Assembly: GCA_964586225.1 (NCBI GenBank)
Contig: CAZPHD010000067.1
Coordinates: 1 to 12,723, forward strand
Reading direction: 5' to 3'
DNA: 12,723 bases
Origin: JANJUB01 sp964586225
GTDB taxonomy: Bacteria > Armatimonadota > Fimbriimonadia > Fimbriimonadales > Fimbriimonadaceae
Shown: one piece after another, positions 6,935-12,723 of the stretch
How positions within the stretch are numbered: the first letter of the stretch is position 1
Layout of the letters: every line of letters starts with the position of its first letter
Position numbers and translations under genes: made by a program
The notes under the pieces: generated by a model
Told to the model about the DNA's origin: nothing
Seen by the model: the letters and a program-made list of their open reading frames with translations, nothing else
The model's database searches: none

Positions 6935-7600
6935 TCAGCGCGATGACCGCGCCGCCAAGCGGAGCTCTTGGGCCCGCGTACGAACCGATCGCAGCGCGTC
7001 CAGATCTCCCCTCGTGATCCGCGGCACCGGCCGCGCAAGGTCGAGCGGGCTCATTGCCTCGCCCCGCTCCCGGCTGTCATCCAGGCCGAGAATATGACCC
7101 ACTTCGTGAAGTGCAACTTGCATCTGCTGGTCGCGATTGAGCAGGTTTCCGCGAGGCGCAACTCGGCTCAACTCGATCTCCCCAGACAGCACCATACGAA
7201 CCTGGCTCCCAGAGCGCTGAACGGCCCGTTTCCAACTCGCGGTGCCGCCAACGTGTTGACCCTCGAAGACCACCTTATCGGTCCATGCAAATCGCACTTG
7301 GGCCTGGGAGGCGTCCACCTCGACGAATCGAACCTCGTCGCCAAGCGCTTGTTCCCATGCCCGCAAGGCTTCTCGAACCAGGGCGTGTCGCTCAGGCTCT
7401 GCCTCGCCGAGATACACCTTCACCTCGTCGAGGAGCAGTAGATCACTCGCCGCGGTGGCCGCCGCCACATCACCCTTCTCAAGCGCCCGCCGACCGTAGT
7501 CGATGAACCGGTCAAGTTCTGGCAAATGAGCACCCGCCGACGACAGAACTGCGGCGAGCAACAGGACTGCGGCGAAGCCGGTGCGGCGTAACGTCCCCAT
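6935..7600 (-). CDS. Secreted matrixin-like zinc metalloprotease
   Basis: The 221-residue product begins with a signal peptide: MGTLRRTG, a hydrophobic core at residues 8-22 and an AGA-H cleavage site near 24. Mature residues 25-80 form a helical, charged segment with no recognisable prodomain cysteine switch. From about residue 80 it looks like a small metzincin catalytic domain, with the zinc site ALHEVGHILGLDDS (163-176) and a Met-turn-like AMSP (182-185). His165 and His169 are two zinc ligands and Glu166 the general base. The third-ligand position of HExxHxxGxxH is Asp175 here, as in snapalysin-type enzymes. The role is probably extracytoplasmic protein cleavage with unknown target. The ATG at 7600 is the only start, since an in-frame TGA lies 26 bases upstream. 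I see neither a -10 box within 10 bases nor a Shine-Dalgarno. It is divergent from metG. The fold call is good; activity is inferred. Confidence 0.8.
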   Translation of the reverse strand: MGTLRRTGFAAVLLLAAVLSSAGAHLPELDRFIDYGRRALEKGDVAAATAASDLLLLDEVKVYLGEAEPERHALVREALRAWEQALGDEVRFVEVDASQAQVRFAWTDKVVFEGQHVGGTASWKRAVQRSGSQVRMVLSGEIELSRVAPRGNLLNRDQQMQVALHEVGHILGLDDSRERGEAMSPLDLARPVPRITRGDLDALRSVRTRAQELRLAARSSR

Positions 7601-7674
7601 GGCAAGAAGGAGAGTTCCGCCTCGTCAGTGAATACATGCCCGACCGGTTTGCTGGGATTCGCCCGGTAAACGGT

Positions 7675-7683
7675 CATAATCTA
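7675..7683 (+). promoter_or_regulatory. metG promoter -10 region
   Basis: Two overlapping hexamers could serve: CATAAT (7675-7680), 9 bases before ATG 7690, or TAATCT (7678-7683, TANNNT), 6 bases before it. Either gives a leader of zero to a few bases. No Shine-Dalgarno precedes the ATG and no T-box or other structured leader is present. The divergent matrixin promoter must share the same 89-base spacer. Confidence 0.5.
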
Positions 7684-7689
7684 ACGTCC

Positions 7690-9618
7690 ATGGCCAAGCG
7701 GTTCTACGTTACGACCCCCATCTACTATGTGAATGGTGCGCCCCACATCGGGACCGCCCTCACCACGGCCGTCTGCGACTTTGAGCGCCGCTACCGGGCG
7801 ATGCGCGGCGAACCGGCGTGGTTCCTTACCGGAACCGATGAGAACGCCACCAAGGTCGTCGAGGCTGCTCAAGCCGCCGGTCAGGAACCGATGCCCTTTG
7901 TGGATGGCATGAGCGATCGTTTCCGCCAGGAGTGGAAGACGCTCGGCATCGAATACGACGACTTCATCCGCACGACCGAACCGCGCCACGCCAAGGTGGT
8001 CCAGGCGATCTTCGAGCGGCTCCGCGAGCGCGGCCACGTCTACGTCGACAAATATGAAGGCTGGTACGACGTGGGCTCAGAGTCGTTTGTCAAGGAGTCC
8101 GACGTTGTCGACGGCCTGAGCCCGGATGGCAATCCGGTGCGCTGGGTCAGCGAGGAGAACTGGTTCTTCCGGCTGTCCGCGTTCGGCGAGCCGCTTCTGA
8201 AGTACATCGAGGACAACCCCGGCTTTCTGCGCCCCGATTCGCGCCGCAACGAGGTCATCTCGTTTATCAAACAGGGGTTGCGCGACATGTGCATCACCAG
8301 GCACAACACAGGTTGGGGAATCCCCGTCCCCGGCGACGAAACCAAGGTGATCTACGTCTGGTTCGACGCGCTGATCAACTACCTTTCCGCCACCGGTTGG
8401 CCCGATGGCGACTGGGAGTCGCTGTGGCCGGCCGACGTGCACTGGATGGCGAAGGAGATATTCACGCGCTTTCACGCGACGCTGTGGCCCGCCGTGTTGA
8501 TGGCCGCGGAACTGCCGCTTCCCAAGACCGTCATTGCCCACGGTTGGTTTACCTTTTCGGGCGAAAAGATATCCAAATCGAAGGGTGGTCTCATCACGCC
8601 GCAAGGTTTGGCCGACGAGATCGTGGGCGCGTCGCAGTGCGATCCGAAGATCGCGCTTGATGTCGTTCGATACGCCCTCGCCGCCTTCTTGCCGTATGAA
8701 GGCGACAAGGACTTCAGCGTCGAGGAAGTCGAGCGTCGTTACAACAGCGACCTTGCCAATGATCTCGGCAATGCCCTCAACCGCTCGCTGGCGATGTCGC
8801 ACAAGTTTGTCGGTGGCGTCGTCCCCGACGCACCCATCGAAGCGGAAGTCAGCGACGCGATTGCGAAGGCCAAGTCGTCCTACGAAGCCGCCGTTGAGGC
8901 GCTCCGCTGGGATCAGGCGGTGGACATTGCGATCGATCTGATCCGCTTCCTGAACAAGTACATCGACACCCGCGCACCTTGGGCACTCGCCAAGTCAGGC
9001 GATGCGGCCCTGCCTAGCGTGCTACGCGGAAAGTTGCTCGCGATTCGAACCGCCGAAGGCCTCCTTCGCCCGATTATGCCGGTGGCTTGCGACGAAATCG
9101 CCCGTCAGCTCGGTGTCGCCCCGCTAACGCACTTTGCACAGATTGGCGACATCGAAACCCTGCCTGCCGGAACGACCCTGTCGAACCCGAAACCCATCTT
9201 CCCCCGAATCGATATGAAAGCAGAATCCAAACCCGAACCCGCACCTAATGTCGAACCAAAGCCGGAACCCGTCAAGATCCCGGAAGTCGCCGAGACCATC
9301 ACCATCGAGGACTTTGCCAGGGTCCAACTCAAGATTGGGCGCATCCTCGAAGCCGAACCGCTCGAAGGATCCGACCGCCTCCTCAAGCTGCAGGTGATCA
9401 TCGGAAGCGAACGGCGCCAGATCGTAGCTGGCATCAAGTCGGGCTACGCACCGATTGACCTCCTCGGACGTCAAGTCGTTGTGGTCACAAATCTGAAGCC
9501 CGCAAAGCTCCGAGGTGTCGAGAGTCAAGGCATGTTGCTCGCCGCAACCGACGACGACGGGAATGCGATCCTGCTCCAGCCCGACCGCGAGGCCCCCGAA
9601 GGAGCCCGCGTTAAGTGA
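7690..9618 (+). CDS. metG: Methionyl-tRNA synthetase with C-terminal tRNA-binding domain
   Basis: MetRS charges tRNA-Met with methionine using ATP. The 642-residue protein has the class I catalytic core starting YVTTPIYYVNG (6-16), the HIGH-equivalent HIGT (19-22), FLTGTDENATK (45-55), YVWFDALINYLSATG (222-236) and the KMSKS loop as KISKS (293-297), followed by the anticodon-binding helical domain with NDLGNALNRS (357-366). A Pro/Glu/Lys linker of KPEP type (about 511-529) leads to a Trbp111-like OB-fold domain (538-642, with VQLKIGRI and VTNLKPAKLRGVESQGMLLA). Unusual points: the four zinc-knuckle ligands known in the Thermus enzyme are replaced (Asp127, Ser130, Ser144, Gly147), the second His of HIGH is Thr22, and the conserved DEHG is DENA (50-53). 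The start at 7690 is chosen over an in-frame ATG at 7636 because it gives the family N-terminus and follows the -10 box. Its stop overlaps the next start by GTGA. Confidence 0.96.
   Translation: MAKRFYVTTPIYYVNGAPHIGTALTTAVCDFERRYRAMRGEPAWFLTGTDENATKVVEAAQAAGQEPMPFVDGMSDRFRQEWKTLGIEYDDFIRTTEPRHAKVVQAIFERLRERGHVYVDKYEGWYDVGSESFVKESDVVDGLSPDGNPVRWVSEENWFFRLSAFGEPLLKYIEDNPGFLRPDSRRNEVISFIKQGLRDMCITRHNTGWGIPVPGDETKVIYVWFDALINYLSATGWPDGDWESLWPADVHWMAKEIFTRFHATLWPAVLMAAELPLPKTVIAHGWFTFSGEKISKSKGGLITPQGLADEIVGASQCDPKIALDVVRYALAAFLPYEGDKDFSVEEVERRYNSDLANDLGNALNRSLAMSHKFVGGVVPDAPIEAEVSDAIAKAKSSYEAAVEALRWDQAVDIAIDLIRFLNKYIDTRAPWALAKSGDAALPSVLRGKLLAIRTAEGLLRPIMPVACDEIARQLGVAPLTHFAQIGDIETLPAGTTLSNPKPIFPRIDMKAESKPEPAPNVEPKPEPVKIPEVAETITIEDFARVQLKIGRILEAEPLEGSDRLLKLQVIIGSERRQIVAGIKSGYAPIDLLGRQVVVVTNLKPAKLRGVESQGMLLAATDDDGNAILLQPDREAPEGARVK
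9599..9604 (+). promoter_or_regulatory. Ribosome binding site of the DUF5693 gene
   Basis: AAGGAG within the last metG codons ends 10 bases before GTG 9615, supporting that start and the GTGA overlap with the metG stop. It is one of the few clear Shine-Dalgarno sequences in the window. Confidence 0.55.
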
Positions 9619-11429
9619 ACTCGCGCGCGGTCGTTGGTCTGCTCATCAGCTGCCTCGTGACCGCGCTCCTCGCGGGAGTCAGCCTATCCTACCGATACCG
9701 GGCCGAATCGCTCAATCGTGCGGTCGGCATTACGCTCGAACTCGACACGATCCTCAACTTCTCGGCTAGTTCAAATCTCGGGTTGGATGAGGCGCTTGCT
9801 CAGCTTAAGGAGCAGGGCCTCACCGGCGTCGTCGTGGCCGAAGAAACCGTTGGTGACCTCGTCTCCGATGGGCGGGCCAGCCTCGTGCCGCAAGCCATCC
9901 TGCTTACGAACGAAGACCCCGAGCTTAGAGCGCGTATCAGTCGCGGGCTCGAACGGCGATTCAACATGTTTATCCCGAATGGGGGCGGCACGATTCCCAT
10001 CGGACCCCTGAGTGGTGGACTGGTTCGAACGGTCGCCATTGGTTTCGACACGACGCTGACGTCTCAGGTCCAAGGGGCGGGGTTATTCCTTATCACCAGA
10101 ATGAGCAACCCGCCTGGGGTGGGTCCCGACTACGTCACCAAGACCATTGCCGAAGCCGCATCCGCCGGGAGCACCGTGTTCCTCCCGCAAGGCGATCAGG
10201 TGCTCGGTCGCCGCGACGCCACGCAGGCGCTGATCAATGGGCTCAAGCAGCAGAACATGCTTTACGCCAGTGCGGAGTTCGCGCGGATCGGCGGCGATGC
10301 CAACATCGTGACCAAAGCTCCCGAACTGGTCGTTCGGCTCCATGCCGCCCAAGCCGCGGAGATCGACAAGCTCACGCTCGGCGGGGTTCTCGAACGCTAC
10401 GGCAAGGCCGCCGCTGAGCGCAACCAACGCATTCTTCTGCTTCGCCCACTCTCCTTCACGTCGGACCCGCCGATCGCATCTCTTTCCGACCTTGTTGCCA
10501 AGGTGAACCGCCAACTCCGCAAAGAAGGCATGGTGCCGGGAACGCCCCACGCATTCTCCGTCCCGGAGACGCCCGGCTGGATTTTTCCGATGCTCGTGCT
10601 GTCGGTGTTGCCCGCATTGTGGTTTGGTGCCCAGCTCTCAGGCCTCAACTTCTTCAACTTGGGACCGCGTCTCGCCTTGATGGTTGCCTTCGCCGTCGTG
10701 CTTTCCGGCCTCACTGAGGACGGTCGCAACTATGCTGCGCTTGCGGCGGCCGTGCTCTATCCTTGTTTGGCGTTCCTGTTGCTGGCCATATCCCCGCCCA
10801 AGAAGATCCTGACTGGCTATGTCCGCACTTCACTTGTGAGTCTGGTGGGCGGGCTGGTCGTCGCCGGGTTGCTGAATGGACTTCCCTTCCTCGTGAAGGC
10901 AGACAGCTTTAGCGGCGTCAAGATCGCCCACTTTGCGCCCCTAGCCATCATCGGCGGCTGGTTCTGGATGCGTGGCCGAGACTGGCGGCGCGAACTGGGC
11001 AACCCCATCATCTGGGGCCAGGCCGTGGTCGGAGTCTTGGTGATCGTCGCCTTGGCGTTCATGGCAAGCCGAACCGGCAACGACGGGCCAGCGGGCGTGA
11101 GCGGGCTCGAGCTGAAGATCCGCTCCGTCCTAGACCAGTTCCTGTTTGTGCGCCCGCGAACCAAGGAGTTCATGATCGGTCACCCCGCATTGATCCTTTT
11201 GCTCGGGTTCCTCGTCGCCCATCGGGAGCGCGCGCTTGGGGCAGGATGGTTTGCGCTGGGGGCTGTCGTCGCCGCCATCGGGCAGACGAGTGTTGTCAAC
11301 ACGCTGTGTCACCTCCATACCCCCCTGCCCGTTGGCCTGTTAAGGATAGCGGTCGGGCTTGTCCTCGGCGGTATAATCGGCGCACTTGGGTGGGGTATCT
11401 GGACCCGTCTCGCGGCCAGATCAACATAA
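9615..11429 (+). CDS. DUF5693-family polytopic membrane protein
   Basis: The 604-residue protein has an N-terminal membrane segment (about 7-26), a large domain of about 290 residues (27-320) probably outside the cytoplasm, then roughly nine membrane segments (near 322-342, 350-366, 373-392, 403-424, 437-452, 466-484, 522-536, 543-558, 572-594). The soluble domain contains LDEALAQLKEQGLTGVVVAE (57-76) and later alternating helix/strand stretches that could form a barrel-like fold. RPRTKEFMIGHPALILL (513-529) precedes a C-terminal helix pair. I recognise the layout and the link with csaB as those of DUF5693 proteins, whose biochemical function is not established to my knowledge. Overlap with metG (GTGA) and a 4-base gap to csaB point to co-translation. 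A role in building or exporting the polysaccharide that CsaB modifies is inference. The GTG start is supported by AAGGAG. Confidence 0.75.
   Translation: MNSRAVVGLLISCLVTALLAGVSLSYRYRAESLNRAVGITLELDTILNFSASSNLGLDEALAQLKEQGLTGVVVAEETVGDLVSDGRASLVPQAILLTNEDPELRARISRGLERRFNMFIPNGGGTIPIGPLSGGLVRTVAIGFDTTLTSQVQGAGLFLITRMSNPPGVGPDYVTKTIAEAASAGSTVFLPQGDQVLGRRDATQALINGLKQQNMLYASAEFARIGGDANIVTKAPELVVRLHAAQAAEIDKLTLGGVLERYGKAAAERNQRILLLRPLSFTSDPPIASLSDLVAKVNRQLRKEGMVPGTPHAFSVPETPGWIFPMLVLSVLPALWFGAQLSGLNFFNLGPRLALMVAFAVVLSGLTEDGRNYAALAAAVLYPCLAFLLLAISPPKKILTGYVRTSLVSLVGGLVVAGLLNGLPFLVKADSFSGVKIAHFAPLAIIGGWFWMRGRDWRRELGNPIIWGQAVVGVLVIVALAFMASRTGNDGPAGVSGLELKIRSVLDQFLFVRPRTKEFMIGHPALILLLGFLVAHRERALGAGWFALGAVVAAIGQTSVVNTLCHLHTPLPVGLLRIAVGLVLGGIIGALGWGIWTRLAARST
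11372..11377 (+). promoter_or_regulatory. Possible internal promoter for csaB
   Basis: A perfect TATAAT lies inside the last codons of the DUF5693 gene, 8 bases before a TTG at 11386 that is in frame with csaB and 56 bases before its preferred ATG at 11434. The TATAAT could be coincidental within coding sequence, and no good -35 is seen. Confidence 0.3.
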
Positions 11430-11433
11430 TTCG

Positions 11434-12501
11434 ATGCCGAATCTGCTACTGGCCGGACATTTTGGGTGCGGAAACCTGGGCGATGATGCCATCTTGCTCG
11501 GGTTTGTGCAGGGCATCGGGACGCAGTTTGACGTCACCGTCATGAGCGGAGTTCCCGAGGACACCTACCGGCTCTACGGGCTCAAGTCCATTCCGCGCAT
11601 GGACATGAGCTACTTTAACGACGAGATTGAGAAATGCGACGCGCTGGTCTTCCCCGGCGGAAGCGTGTTCCAAGATGCGACCAGCGCCCGCAGCGTGGGC
11701 TACTACGCAAACCTTGTTAAGCGCGCTAAGAAGGCGGGCAAAAAGGTCTATCTTGTCGGCCAGGGTGTTGGCCCGCTCACCAGTTTCTTTGGCAAGCGTT
11801 TTGCCGCTTCCGCTTTCAATGCCGCCGATGCCGTGGTCTGCCGCGATCCCTCCTCGCCGTCGCTACTCAAGTCAATCGGGGTGAACCGACCCATTCGCGT
11901 GGGTGCCGATCTCGCTTTCTTGCTCCCCGAGCAGCCGCCTGGCGAGGAAGTGAGTTTCGCCGTGGGCAACATGAAGACGGTGGGCATTGCTCCGCGCCCG
12001 TTTGGCGACAAGAAACAGGCCGTCCAACTCTTCGGCGATTTAGCCCGACTCCTATTCCAAGCCAATATGATGCCCGTGCTCATCGAGATGGACTCGAAGC
12101 ACGATGGCCCGCTCATCCAGGAGATTAGCAAGACGCAAGGCGGCAAGGTGCCCGATATGCGCAAGCTGGGTACGCCGATGAACGTGCAGGGCCGTATGGC
12201 GCGCATGGATTCGCTCATCGCGATGCGACTCCACGCGGGCATCCTGGCCACCACGGTCGGCATTCCGCCGTTCATGGTCAGTTACGACCCCAAGGTCAGC
12301 GCGTATGCGAAGATGCTCGACTTGAACAATGGAGCGATTTCAACCGATGGGCTCACGGCTCAGAGGCTTTTCGAGAATTTCCAGCTTTTCCAGCGGGACC
12401 GCGAGCGGCATGCGAAGGTGATCGCCAAGCGATGTGAAGAGTTCCGACAGCAAGCTCTTGTCTCCATCGAAGCCGTCCGCGAAGGTTTTCGTTTGGCCTA
12501 A
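11434..12501 (+). CDS. csaB: Polysaccharide pyruvyl transferase CsaB
   Basis: CsaB-type enzymes add a pyruvyl ketal from phosphoenolpyruvate to a cell-wall polysaccharide; in Firmicutes this lets SLH-domain surface proteins bind the wall. The 355-residue protein has the family's glycosyltransferase-like pattern: N-terminal LLLAGHFGCGNLGDDAILLG (4-23), LVFPGGSVFQD (71-81) in place of the common GGGSLLQD, YLVGQGVGPL (106-115), VVCRDPSS (134-141), GVNRPIRVGADLAF (149-162) and the C-terminal AMRLHAGILA (263-272) with IPPFMVSYDPKV (277-288). ATG 11434 matches the family start; a TTG start at 11386 would add 16 residues within the DUF5693 gene. No Shine-Dalgarno is visible at either start. It sits 4 bases after the DUF5693 stop. 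The family is secure. The CsaB specificity, rather than another pyruvyl transferase, rests on the motifs and neighbour. Confidence 0.88.
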   Translation: MPNLLLAGHFGCGNLGDDAILLGFVQGIGTQFDVTVMSGVPEDTYRLYGLKSIPRMDMSYFNDEIEKCDALVFPGGSVFQDATSARSVGYYANLVKRAKKAGKKVYLVGQGVGPLTSFFGKRFAASAFNAADAVVCRDPSSPSLLKSIGVNRPIRVGADLAFLLPEQPPGEEVSFAVGNMKTVGIAPRPFGDKKQAVQLFGDLARLLFQANMMPVLIEMDSKHDGPLIQEISKTQGGKVPDMRKLGTPMNVQGRMARMDSLIAMRLHAGILATTVGIPPFMVSYDPKVSAYAKMLDLNNGAISTDGLTAQRLFENFQLFQRDRERHAKVIAKRCEEFRQQALVSIEAVREGFRLA

Positions 12502-12512
12502 GCCGCGACGGG

Positions 12513-12518
12513 TACCCT
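12513..12518 (+). promoter_or_regulatory. Possible -10 box of the NYN gene
   Basis: TACCCT lies 8 bases before ATG 12527, in the 25-base gap after csaB, within GGGTACCCT shared with the tkt upstream region. Short flanking repeats CCGC (12503-12506) and GCGG (12521-12524) could fold around it. No Shine-Dalgarno is present. Confidence 0.4.
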
Positions 12519-12526
12519 AAGCGGTC

Positions 12527-12723
12527 ATGGCACCAACACTCTCTGGCTACGCCGCATTGTTTGTCGACTTTGAAAACGTTTATTACTATTTCAAGAATCG
12601 TCTGCCCGATGATATGGACCCGGTCGATGCGTCAATCTCGATTCTCCGAAGCCTCCAACAGAAAGTTAAAGATGATCGGAGCGAGAAATGTATCATCCAA
12701 CATTCCTATGCAGACTTTGAACG
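12527..12723 (+). CDS. NYN-domain (PIN-like) protein, N-terminus only (partial)
   Basis: Sixty-five codons are present before the right edge. The start MAPTLSGYAALFVDFENVYY has the opening strand of NYN/LabA-like domains, with FVDFEN (12-17) carrying the first metal-binding Asp (Asp14) expected of PIN-fold nucleases and the adjacent Asn17. Later residues, including the IIQHSYADFER stretch at the edge, look like the second strand of the fold. Family members are often single-strand RNA nucleases or regulators, but the other catalytic acidic residues and any C-terminal domain are beyond the window, so no activity can be claimed. It follows csaB by 25 bases on the same strand and probably has its own promoter. 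Confidence 0.75.
   Translation, partial: MAPTLSGYAALFVDFENVYYYFKNRLPDDMDPVDASISILRSLQQKVKDDRSEKCIIQHSYADFE

Noticed and set aside
7636..7689. N-terminal extension of metG by 18 residues
   Set aside because: The segment includes the -10 region, and the start at 7690 matches the usual MetRS N-terminus.
1..12723. Search for CRISPR repeats, insertion sequences, phage genes or defence clusters
   Set aside because: No regularly spaced direct repeats, transposase, integrase or terminal inverted repeats were seen; apart from the edges, every stretch is accounted for by ordinary genes.

Overview
The window is a densely packed stretch of a GC-rich bacterial chromosome with no mobile elements, CRISPR arrays or gaps above 300 bases. 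Several traits suggest a Terrabacteria-type lineage, with Armatimonadota (Fimbriimonadia-like) as my best guess. These are a DUF5693 membrane protein paired with a CsaB pyruvyltransferase, a small secreted matrixin-type protease, and a -10 hexamer placed 6-10 bases before the start codon of most lead genes, as in Deinococcus-type leaderless transcription. The taxonomic call is inference from gene content and style, not from a marker search.

Layout: (1) 1-892, minus strand: the N-terminal 297 residues of a secreted protein that runs off the left edge. (2) 865-1992, minus: gcvT, glycine-cleavage T protein, whose 3' end overlaps the start of the secreted gene. (3) 2092-2168, minus: tRNA-Pro(CGG) with encoded CCA. 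(4) 2213-4911, plus: fabI, a divergent formiminotransferase-like gene and purK, tightly packed and probably one operon. (5) 4922-6889, minus: tkt, transketolase, convergent with purK with 10 bases between the stops. (6) 6935-7600, minus: a secreted matrixin-like zinc protease. (7) 7690-12501, plus: metG, a DUF5693 polytopic membrane protein and csaB, coupled by a 4-base overlap and a 4-base gap. (8) 12527-right edge, plus: the N-terminus of a NYN-domain (PIN-like) protein.

Functionally the left half is central metabolism with a one-carbon/folate flavour: gcvT makes methylene-tetrahydrofolate, the formiminotransferase-like protein would handle formimino- or formyl-folate, purK belongs to purine synthesis, fabI to fatty-acid synthesis and tkt to the pentose phosphate pathway. 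The right half joins methionyl-tRNA synthetase to a cell-envelope pair (DUF5693-CsaB) expected to act in making or pyruvylating a cell-wall polysaccharide that retains SLH-domain proteins.

Two kinds of translation start coexist. Genes at the head of a transcript have TANNNT-like boxes just upstream of the start and no Shine-Dalgarno. Two internal operon genes (purK, DUF5693) have clear Shine-Dalgarno sequences and GTG starts overlapping the previous stop. The best candidates for something new are the divergent formiminotransferase-like protein, the DUF5693-CsaB unit, and a MetRS that lacks all four zinc ligands and has altered signature motifs.
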